Source of the DNA: an archaeon
GTDB taxonomy: Archaea > Altiarchaeota > Altiarchaeia > IMC4 > QMZM01
Length of the DNA: 7,251 bases
Direction: 5' to 3'
NCBI GenBank assembly: GCA_029933895.1
Contig: JAOZNG010000058.1
Coordinates: 1 to 7,251 of the forward strand
A program made the position numbers and the translations under genes. Of this stretch, positions 1-5,450 are shown piece by piece. The notes beneath the pieces were generated by a model. The model saw nothing but the letters and a program-made list of their open reading frames with translations. It had not been told where the DNA came from and searched no databases. Every line of letters starts with the position of its first letter. Position 1 is the stretch's first letter.

Positions 1-211
1 TGCAGTCATAGTACACAGCACCGTCTCCCATGATAATCTTGCCCTCACCAACTTTTTTTACATTATTGACTGCAAGTATTATGCCCACGCTTTTATCTAC
101 ACTACCAGCGGAAGCTATCTCGTATTCCGAGACAATAGCCTTATCCAGGTCTTCCACGAAACGCCTTGGAGGAACCCTAACAGTGTCCTCGATAGTAAGT
201 ATCTTATACAT
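1..211 (-). CDS. rpoE1: DNA-directed RNA polymerase subunit Rpo7 (RpoE'), N-terminal part, cut by window edge
   Basis: Only the first 70 codons are visible; the gene continues beyond the left edge. The product is the archaeal counterpart of eukaryotic Rpb7. With Rpo4 it forms the polymerase stalk, which binds nascent RNA and helps open the promoter. The visible part matches the family's N-terminal domain: it opens MYKILTIEDTVRVPPRRF, followed later by the conserved VGEGKIIMGDGAVYYD stretch (about residues 54-69). The start is the ATG at 209-211, directly at the conserved MYK opening, with a good Shine-Dalgarno (GGTGG) a few bases upstream. It lies 41 bp downstream of the pyrophosphatase gene on the same strand, a larger gap than elsewhere in the operon. 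It may therefore be read both from the operon promoter and from its own. The identification is secure for the part seen; the C-terminal S1/OB domain is outside the window. Confidence 0.93.
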   Translation of the reverse strand, partial: MYKILTIEDTVRVPPRRFVEDLDKAIVSEYEIASAGSVDKSVGIILAVNNVKKVGEGKIIMGDGAVYYDC

Positions 212-252
212 TATACCACCATAAACAATAGATTATATTCTTTGAGTTTAAT
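212..252 (-). promoter_or_regulatory. rpoE1 upstream gap: Shine-Dalgarno and possible TATA box
   Basis: Read on the minus strand, this gap contains GGTGGT (about 215-220) a few bases before the rpoE1 ATG, a good match to the archaeal anti-Shine-Dalgarno. It is the clearest ribosome-binding site in the window. Further upstream, GAATATAATC (231-240) resembles a TATA box whose centre is about 25 bases from the ATG. A TATA box at that distance would give an almost leaderless RNA without the Shine-Dalgarno. The box and the ribosome site therefore do not fit one simple transcript, and the ribosome site is the better supported of the two. Confidence 0.4.
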
Positions 253-1176
253 CTAAAAAACCCCCTCCAGTTGAGGAACAACTTGTTTCTTCCTGGACAT
301 AACGTCCTTCAGGTATACCCTGTTGTTCTCGACTTTGGCTTTAAAGGCCTTCTCTATCCTCTCCGTCAGGCCGGCAACCATGAGATCCGAACCCTCCTCC
401 ATGATATTGGTTACCATCAACACCACCAGGTCATAGTCTCCCTCCAGCCTGATTTTCTCTAATTCATCAATGAACTCCATCCTCCTATCAACTGCTTCCC
501 TGCTGTCCACCACCTCTATCTGCCCTATACCCACTTTCCTGCCATTGAAGTCAAAGTCCTTGAAATCAGAGAAGATGACGTCTTTTGCGGAAAGACCCTT
601 AAGCGAGGACTTGGCTTTCTTCACCTCTATGCCAAAGCTCTTTACATCATCTATCCCGGCAATCTCAGCCATCTTATTCGCTACCTCAATATCCCTGTCT
701 GTTGTAGTCACTGACTTGAATACTACTGTATCAGATAATATAGCAGACAAAAGTATTCCAGCAACCCCCTTATCTATTCTCTCTGTACGGGAAAGGAACA
801 TCTCACCAAGTATCGTTGCCGTTGAACCCAGAGGCTCGTTGTGGTAGAATATGGGCTTTGAACACCTGAAGTTTATTTTGTGATGGTCTATTACCTCAAC
901 AATCTCTGCCTCGGAATACCCCTCAATGGACTGGGACTCCTCGTTATGGTCTACCAGTATAATCTTTTTCCCCGCGCCATCCTCCAAAAGAACAGGCTCT
1001 CTGAAACCGAACCTGTTCAGGACATAGGCTGTCTCAGGGTTCAATTCACCTATCCTGGCCGCAATATAATTCCCACTAAAACCAGCCTGCTTCTTGAATT
1101 CAGCGTACGCTATCGCCGAACATATGGAATCGGTATCCGGATTCATGTGCCCTATTATGTAGACTTCTTCGCTCAT
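253..1176 (-). CDS. ppaC: Manganese-dependent inorganic pyrophosphatase, family II (DHH superfamily)
   Basis: This cytoplasmic enzyme hydrolyses pyrophosphate to two phosphates and so drives transcription, tRNA charging and nucleotide metabolism forward. The 307-residue length matches family II enzymes such as B. subtilis PpaC. All expected metal ligands are visible: His10, Asp14 and Asp16 in GHMNPDTDS, Asp76 in ILVDHNE, the His98-His99 pair in VIDHHK, and Asp149 in SAILSDT. The C-terminal substrate-binding motif SRKKQ lies at 294-298. The DHH domain spans about 1-190 and the DHHA2 domain about 200-307. No CBS or DRTGG regulatory insert is present, so this is the simple, probably constitutive form. 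The ATG starts one base after the PIN gene's stop, with only a weak AGGG upstream, so translation is probably coupled. The assignment is secure; the Mn preference is inferred from the family. Confidence 0.96.
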   Translation of the reverse strand: MSEEVYIIGHMNPDTDSICSAIAYAEFKKQAGFSGNYIAARIGELNPETAYVLNRFGFREPVLLEDGAGKKIILVDHNEESQSIEGYSEAEIVEVIDHHKINFRCSKPIFYHNEPLGSTATILGEMFLSRTERIDKGVAGILLSAILSDTVVFKSVTTTDRDIEVANKMAEIAGIDDVKSFGIEVKKAKSSLKGLSAKDVIFSDFKDFDFNGRKVGIGQIEVVDSREAVDRRMEFIDELEKIRLEGDYDLVVLMVTNIMEEGSDLMVAGLTERIEKAFKAKVENNRVYLKDVMSRKKQVVPQLEGVF

Positions 1177-1177
1177 T

Positions 1178-1567
1178 TTAACAAAACCCTAACTTGTTCT
1201 TTGAATGCATGCATATAACCTTTATGCCATAATCCCTGAGCCTTTTTTTCAGCTCAGCATCTGCCGTGCAAACCATTATGTTCCTGTTCCCTTCTTTATC
1301 CACGTATCTTATCATGGAATCATCAACGTCTCCAGAGCTTTCCACAACACCTATCTTCTCCCTCCTTATCAGTTCCAGGGCAACGTTTGCCGCTATACCA
1401 TCACTGCCCCTGGAACGCCTTGATATTGATTCAAGCTCCTCCACCACGCCTGTGAAGGTTAAAAGCCGGTATTCCTCGCTCACCAGCATCCTTATCCCCC
1501 CTATTATGTCGATTTTGTTTTTATGGGATATCATGAAAAAATTTGTGTCAATAATTATGGTAATCAT
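1178..1567 (-). CDS. PIN-domain protein, Fcf1/Utp24-like, probable rRNA-processing endonuclease
   Basis: A single PIN domain of 129 residues. The acidic residues expected for a two-metal RNase site are visible: Asp7 in IIIDTNFFM, Glu44 in VVEEL, Asp83 in DVDDSMI, and Asp103 in the CTADAELKKRL motif. The overall pattern, including the late YGIKVI strand and Lys-rich end, fits the archaeal Fcf1/Utp24-type group rather than typical VapC toxins. Eukaryotic Utp24/Fcf1 cuts pre-18S rRNA. The archaeal members are commonly found beside aIF2 gamma, as here, so a role in small-subunit rRNA maturation is inferred from family and context. No antitoxin gene is adjacent, which argues against a toxin-antitoxin pair. 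The gene starts 4 bp after the aIF2 gamma stop and ends 1 bp before the pyrophosphatase start. There is no Shine-Dalgarno, so translation probably depends on coupling. The exact substrate is unproven. Confidence 0.85.
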   Translation of the reverse strand: MITIIIDTNFFMISHKNKIDIIGGIRMLVSEEYRLLTFTGVVEELESISRRSRGSDGIAANVALELIRREKIGVVESSGDVDDSMIRYVDKEGNRNIMVCTADAELKKRLRDYGIKVICMHSKNKLGFC

Positions 1568-1571
1568 CTTC

Positions 1572-2789
1572 TTAATCAGAGACTGTGCCGTAGCCGATTA
1601 AATGCCATCGTGTGCCGAATCGCCTGCTCAGGGCTAACCTGTCGCCACTCTCTACGCATACAGGCAACTTAAGGCTTAATTCAGCCTTACCGGGGTCATC
1701 CACGACGCCTACGGTAACAGCGGATCCTGCGGCTAGCATCAATGGCTCGGACTTCGCCAGCGGCTTGATTCTGACATCATCCTTGCTCCCTATCAGCCTA
1801 TCCAGTAAATGCACGTCCAGGTTTATTGAATCCCTTGCTTCAGGGACATTACCAGGGCTCCCGATGACATTACCTGAAAGATTATCGGCTTTAGTTAAGG
1901 AGGGGTCTAGTTTTGTTCCGATAGCTATAAGACCCCCTGGTCGTGCCTCCTCTAGTTTAGCGCTCCCAGCATTCAAGCTGACTATCTCTGTCTTGAGGGG
2001 ATGATAACGGTTTTTCTTTTTAACACCCGGAGAGAACTCGATTTCATCCCCTAACCTGAACCGGCCCTGATAGATGGAGCCTCCCACCACACCTCCCCTT
2101 ATTGACTCAGGCTCTGTCCCAGGCCGGTTTATGTCAAAAGAGCGTGCCAGCCTCATCTTGGGTTTCTTGTTCATATCTCTCTCTGGTGTTGGAATGTATT
2201 CCTCAATAGCCTTAATCAACACATCAGTGTTTATGTTATAGTGGGCTGCTATGGGTATGATCACAGATTCCTCTATGTTCGAGCCCTCTATAAAGGACTT
2301 TATCTGCTCATAGTTTTCCTTCGCCTCCTCTTTGGAAACCAGATCTATTTTGTTCTGGGCTATGACTATGCGGTTAACTCCAAGTATCTCTAGGGCCATT
2401 AAATGCTCTGCTGTCTGGGGCTGCGGACACTGCTCGTTTGCGGCTATAACCAAGACTGCGCCGTCCATTATAGCAGCACCTGAGAGCATGGTAGCCATCA
2501 AGGTCTCGTGTCCTGGTGAATCAACAAAAGAAACCCTCCGCAGAAGCTCGGTTTTTGAGCCGCACACAGGGCATTTCTCTTTCACGGAATAACAGGCTGG
2601 CTCCCCGCATTCAGGGCATCTATAGAATGAACAGTCAGCGTAACCTAAACGTATAGAAACCCCTCTCTTGATTTCCTCAGAGTGTTTGTCTGTCCAGATA
2701 CCGGAGAGTGCCTTTGTGAGTGTGGTTTTTCCATGGTCTACGTGCCCCACGAGACCGATATTTATCTCGGGCTGAGCATCAGATGGCAT
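1572..2789 (-). CDS. eif2g: Translation initiation factor aIF2 subunit gamma
   Basis: The GTP-binding subunit of archaeal initiation factor 2, which with the alpha and beta subunits brings Met-tRNAi to the small ribosomal subunit. The 405-residue length is normal. The GTPase domain (about 1-205) has the P-loop GHVDHGKT at 15-22, a switch I region GVSIRLGY at 43-50, the G3 motif DSPGHE at 90-95 and NKID at 146-149. Between switch I and G3 sits the family's zinc ribbon with Cys58, Cys61, Cys73 and Cys76 (CPEC...CPVC). Two beta-barrel domains follow: domain II, about 206-320, and domain III, about 325-405, ending in the typical RWHLIGYG. The G5 position reads IAAHY where an SA pair is usual. The gene starts 9 bp after the S6e stop without a clear Shine-Dalgarno. 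The N-terminus is short but complete, because the P-loop begins at residue 15. Confidence 0.97.
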   Translation of the reverse strand: MPSDAQPEINIGLVGHVDHGKTTLTKALSGIWTDKHSEEIKRGVSIRLGYADCSFYRCPECGEPACYSVKEKCPVCGSKTELLRRVSFVDSPGHETLMATMLSGAAIMDGAVLVIAANEQCPQPQTAEHLMALEILGVNRIVIAQNKIDLVSKEEAKENYEQIKSFIEGSNIEESVIIPIAAHYNINTDVLIKAIEEYIPTPERDMNKKPKMRLARSFDINRPGTEPESIRGGVVGGSIYQGRFRLGDEIEFSPGVKKKNRYHPLKTEIVSLNAGSAKLEEARPGGLIAIGTKLDPSLTKADNLSGNVIGSPGNVPEARDSINLDVHLLDRLIGSKDDVRIKPLAKSEPLMLAAGSAVTVGVVDDPGKAELSLKLPVCVESGDRLALSRRFGTRWHLIGYGTVSD

Positions 2790-2798
2790 TCTTGGATT

Positions 2799-3221
2799 TT
2801 ATTTCTTTTGTTCCTCCCCGGTTTTTTCACCAGACTCCTCTGGCTTACCAGCACCAAGCAACTCCTCTATGCTTTTTTTACCTTCCTTAACAACCCTGGT
2901 GTTTATTTGAATTATGTCCCCGTCTATCCGCTCCCCCCTGACTGTTTTCTTCTTTCTAACCCTGCTCTCAGGACGGTATCCTGTTCCCTGTTTCAACAGG
3001 ATTCTCACCCTGCTGGAACCACGGACACCCTTCTTCATGGGGAAACCGGATTTATCGCTTCCTCCAGTGATCTCAAGCGTATAACCACTCAACCCCACTA
3101 TGGAGCCATCGAATGACTCCCCGATTCTTGCACCATTCAACCTCTCAGCTTTTTCGTCTTTAACTTCCCGCTGGTAACTCTTCCCCGTCTTCGAGTTGGA
3201 TATATTAATCTTGTATTCCAT
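2799..3221 (-). CDS. rps6e: Small-subunit ribosomal protein S6e
   Basis: Archaeal and eukaryotic protein of the small ribosomal subunit. From the ATG at 3219-3221 it has 140 residues. The signature GYTLEITGGSDKSGFPM is at 46-62, followed by GVRGSSRVRILL, KKTVRG at 91-96 and IIQIN just after. The frame extends five codons upstream to a TTG. The ATG is preferred because it places the conserved YKINISNSKTGKSYQ strand at the extreme N-terminus and lies at a sensible distance from a TATA-like box. No Shine-Dalgarno is present, so the RNA may have a very short leader. The last 30 or so residues are a Glu/Lys/Gly-rich tail, probably flexible and outside the folded domain. This is the first gene of the operon and lies directly before aIF2 gamma, the usual archaeal order. 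Confidence 0.95.
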   Translation of the reverse strand: MEYKINISNSKTGKSYQREVKDEKAERLNGARIGESFDGSIVGLSGYTLEITGGSDKSGFPMKKGVRGSSRVRILLKQGTGYRPESRVRKKKTVRGERIDGDIIQINTRVVKEGKKSIEELLGAGKPEESGEKTGEEQKK

Positions 3222-3249
3222 TTTCAAAAATGTCAAATAGAGAATAGTC

Positions 3250-3264
3250 GTCTATACATATACG
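3250..3264 (-). promoter_or_regulatory. Probable TATA box for the S6e operon
   Basis: On the minus strand the sequence reads CGTATATGTATAGACG, with the AT-rich core TATATGTATA at 3253-3262. The centre is about 37 bases upstream of the S6e ATG. With archaeal spacing of about 26 bases from TATA box to start of transcription, this predicts an RNA with a leader of roughly 10-12 bases. That agrees with the missing Shine-Dalgarno. The box sits between the U-tract after gatE and the S6e start, where an operon promoter is expected. It was judged by eye only. Confidence 0.55.
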
Positions 3265-3272
3265 AATAGAGC

Positions 3273-3286
3273 AATAAAAAAGGGGG
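3273..3286 (-). terminator. U-rich termination tract after gatE
   Basis: Immediately after the gatE TAA the minus strand reads CCCCC followed by six T residues and then ATT (3273-3286). Archaeal RNA polymerase can terminate on oligo-T tracts without a strong hairpin, and no stable stem is evident here. The position between the end of gatE and the S6e promoter supports termination of gatE transcripts, though some read-through into S6e is possible because both genes lie on the same strand. Confidence 0.45.
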
Positions 3287-5164
3287 TTAGCCTCCCACCT
3301 CCCCTATTCTCTCCCTTATTATCCTACTCACCACCTTACCGTCAGCTCGGCCCCTGAATTCCTCCATCACCTTACCTGTTAAAGGTCCGATGGCCTTCAA
3401 ACCCTGTTCTTCTATGAAGTCCCTGTTTACGTCAATCAGTTTATCAACTAACTCCTCTATCTCCTCCCGGGATGCTACACCAGCCCCTCCCTCTTCCATC
3501 ACCTCCCTCACAGTTTTAGCAGGGTTGCGGGCTAAATCCAGCAGAACCTCTACCACGGAGTCCCTGGATATTCTCCCGTCCTGTAGGTAGCTGAACAAAT
3601 CCCGGAAGTGTTTTTCACCTATATGCTCCACATCCACATTAAATCTCCTCTTAACCTCCTTTGTGGTTGAAACCAGGGTAGATGCCATGAGGGTTGGGTT
3701 AACGTTAGGGTACTCTTCAACAAGCGACAGGAAAGCTTGACTCCACCCTGACCTAAGCAGCTGGTTAGCCATCTCCTTGCTTAGACCAAGCTTCAGGTAC
3801 TCATCCATCAACTCCTCAGCCTGCTTGGGAAGACCTGAACGTATCCGGGAGATATCTCTCTCTGTTACCTTAACCAGCGGCTCATCTGTCTCCGGGTACA
3901 TTCTAGCCGAGCCAGGCAGGGGCCTCATGTATTCTGTACCTCCATCACCTGTGGACCTCCTGGTTTCCTCCGGGACACCCTCCAGAGACTTCAGACACCG
4001 GTCATATACCGCCTCGAGGGCTTTCTCCGCTGTCGCCTTTTTCTCTAGAACCAGCGCGAAGGCGTCTTCTTCCTCCAACCCCAGTTTCTCCCTGAGCCTT
4101 TCAGCTTCATCTCCTGTAACCCCGTATCCGGGTAACTCATCAGAGTGGATAATTCCCTTCACATTCGACAACGCTCTAGCGTACTGTGCCAGCTCCGGTC
4201 CAAGTTTGCTACCTAAAAGCCCTCTGAATCCGGGCAGGATCAGCCCATACACTCCAGCACCAGAGTCCAGTTTCTTCCTGAAAAGCTTTGAGCTGGTTTC
4301 CCTGAACTCCTCACTCAAGTCGATTAACTCCCTTGTTAAATCTGACTCTTTAACACCCCTCTCGCCCAGTTTCTTTTTCAACTCAACAAGCATTACCTGC
4401 CTCTTCACCTCACGGTGTATGACCTTCGCTATCAGCCTTAAATCCTGCACCCCCTTGATTTCAATCCTCTCACCCTCTCTTATTGAAACATTAATGTCCT
4501 GCCTGATAGTACCTAATCCCCTCCTGACTTTCCCCGTGGCCCTAAGCAGCAGACCAAGCTTTTCAGCCACCTCCCTGGCATGCTCCGGGTTTTTGATGTC
4601 AGGGCTGGTTCCGATCTCCACCAACGGAATCCCCAGGCGATCCAGCCTGTAGACTGTGGTATTGGATTCCTCCCCTATCTTTCTAGCCGCATCCTCCTCC
4701 AGGCAGATTAATGGGATTCCCACCCTCCCCTCGCTGGTGTCCAGGAAACCGTCAACCGCTACCAGCATAGTCCTCTGGAAGCCGGAGGTGTTGGAGCCGT
4801 CTATCACGGTCTTCCTCATCACCTGCATCTCATCCACTATGGTAGCATTTAGGAGCAGGGATATCTCAACAGCTATCTCCAGCGCCTCGTGATTCAATAT
4901 GTGAGGTGGTTCCTCATCCAGCTCGACGAGACAATTGGTATCCCTGTAGGCCTCATATACCAGCCTCTTGTCTCTCAGGAATTCATGTAATGCGGCTGGA
5001 TCAATCTCCCCTATCTCGCCGGCAACAGCCCGCATCCTCCGCTCAATCCTTATATCAGGCTCCTCCTCCCTTATCTCTGAGGGACAACCACAAAATAATT
5101 TATGCGTATCCAGCTGCTGATGAATCTCTATACCAGCCCTGAAGCCCAGATTCTCGTAGTCCAT
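3287..5164 (-). CDS. gatE: Glutamyl-tRNA(Gln) amidotransferase subunit E (archaeal GatDE)
   Basis: GatE is the kinase/transamidase subunit that, with the asparaginase-like GatD, converts mischarged Glu-tRNA(Gln) into Gln-tRNA(Gln) using ATP and ammonia. It is found only in archaea. From the ATG at 5162-5164 it has 625 residues, a normal length. The GatB-like core has GIEIHQQLDTHKLFCGCP at 11-28, DGSNTSGFQRT at 122-132, LEEDAAR at 155-161, RLDRLGIPLVEI at 173-184 and RRGLGTIRQDINVSI at 214-228. An insert related to the bacterial AspRS GAD domain lies at about 280-380. TEYMRPLPGSARMYPETD (410-427) returns to the core. A helical, YqeY-like tail ends with FRGRADGKVV (603-612). The frame is open 21 codons further to a TTG, but family members begin at MDYENLG, so the ATG is chosen. 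GatD is not in this window and must be encoded elsewhere. Confidence 0.96.
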   Translation of the reverse strand: MDYENLGFRAGIEIHQQLDTHKLFCGCPSEIREEEPDIRIERRMRAVAGEIGEIDPAALHEFLRDKRLVYEAYRDTNCLVELDEEPPHILNHEALEIAVEISLLLNATIVDEMQVMRKTVIDGSNTSGFQRTMLVAVDGFLDTSEGRVGIPLICLEEDAARKIGEESNTTVYRLDRLGIPLVEIGTSPDIKNPEHAREVAEKLGLLLRATGKVRRGLGTIRQDINVSIREGERIEIKGVQDLRLIAKVIHREVKRQVMLVELKKKLGERGVKESDLTRELIDLSEEFRETSSKLFRKKLDSGAGVYGLILPGFRGLLGSKLGPELAQYARALSNVKGIIHSDELPGYGVTGDEAERLREKLGLEEEDAFALVLEKKATAEKALEAVYDRCLKSLEGVPEETRRSTGDGGTEYMRPLPGSARMYPETDEPLVKVTERDISRIRSGLPKQAEELMDEYLKLGLSKEMANQLLRSGWSQAFLSLVEEYPNVNPTLMASTLVSTTKEVKRRFNVDVEHIGEKHFRDLFSYLQDGRISRDSVVEVLLDLARNPAKTVREVMEEGGAGVASREEIEELVDKLIDVNRDFIEEQGLKAIGPLTGKVMEEFRGRADGKVVSRIIRERIGEVGG

Positions 5165-5192
5165 TTCTCGGTATATTTTTATGTGATGGAGT

Positions 5193-5203
5193 GTTATTAA
5201 TTG
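5193..5203 (-). promoter_or_regulatory. Possible TATA box for gatE
   Basis: The minus strand reads CAATTAATAAC, centred about 33 bases upstream of the gatE ATG. This would predict a leader of only about 7 bases, in keeping with the absence of a Shine-Dalgarno before gatE. A second AT-rich run (5171-5181) is too close to the ATG to serve as a TATA box. The match is weak and was judged by eye. Confidence 0.3.
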
Positions 5204-5207
5204 AGTG

Positions 5208-5450
5208 ATGGAGGAAGGAGTATACAACAGCTCGGAAGAGGACTATAGCAGGATAATAAATCCTTCTGGGGGAGGGGGGGTTTGAATCCTAGATACCCTG
5301 TTTTCCCCACCCTCCTTGCTGGTCTGAGCATTACCGTAATAGCCTGCTTCTGGGATATAACCCACTACGGCATACTTTTCACATCATTCTCCTCATCCTT
5401 TATTCTCTATCTTACCTATTAATCCACTCACTCCCTATTTTATTAGATGA
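5208..5450 (+). pseudogene. Broken remnant resembling the N-terminus of an HPP-family membrane protein
   Basis: This gap between divergent gatE and priS holds coding-like sequence split over two frames. From the ATG at 5208 a frame encodes 25 residues, an acidic start followed by a glycine run, and hits TGA at 5283-5285. One base back, the -1 frame continues from the G-rich tract. It runs LNPRYPVFPTLLAGLS, a hydrophobic stretch ending FWDITHYGILF, then TSFSSSFILYLTY, and stops at 5420-5422. Near 5411 a further shift back to the first frame would add LPINPLTPYFIR before a TGA that overlaps the priS ATG. The pattern of a hydrophobic helix, THxxIL, an S-F-x-x-S segment, a second hydrophobic run and then P-x-x-P-L resembles the start of HPP-family transmembrane proteins, from memory. 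The rest of that domain is absent. It may be a decayed gene, a short membrane peptide with a sequence error, or chance. Confidence 0.45.
5416..5425 (+). promoter_or_regulatory. Possible TATA box for priS
   Basis: CTATTAATCC is centred about 27 bases upstream of the priS ATG, the spacing expected if priS is transcribed as a leaderless RNA. No Shine-Dalgarno precedes priS; the bases before the ATG are T-rich. Another AT-rich run, TTTATTCTCTAT (5399-5410), would give a short leader instead. Either is plausible; both were judged by eye. Confidence 0.3.

Noticed and set aside
1178..1567. VapC-type toxin
   Set aside because: No antitoxin gene is adjacent. The PIN protein is packed between aIF2 gamma and pyrophosphatase with 4 and 1 bp gaps, and its motifs fit the Fcf1/Utp24-like group found in this operon in archaea.
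3222..3236. Five-codon TTG extension of S6e
   Set aside because: The ATG at 3219-3221 sits directly at the conserved N-terminal strand and suits the TATA-box spacing. The extension adds only MTFLK and has no ribosome-binding site.
3777..4652. Long plus-strand open frame (291 codons) opposite gatE
   Set aside because: It is a serine/proline/leucine-rich shadow of the strongly supported gatE frame, with no recognisable motif or promoter. The other plus-strand frames opposite the operon are of the same kind.
5171..5181. AT-rich run as the gatE TATA box
   Set aside because: It lies about 10 bases from the gatE ATG, which would place the transcription start inside the coding region.
5165..5227. 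21-codon TTG extension of gatE
   Set aside because: GatE proteins begin at the MDYENLG-type sequence. The extension shows no conserved residues and covers the likely promoter.
5274..5283. Programmed -1 ribosomal frameshift in the G tract
   Set aside because: The zero-frame codons do not form a standard X-XXY-YYZ heptamer, no downstream stimulatory structure is evident, and the shifted product also stops early. Decay or indel is the simpler explanation.
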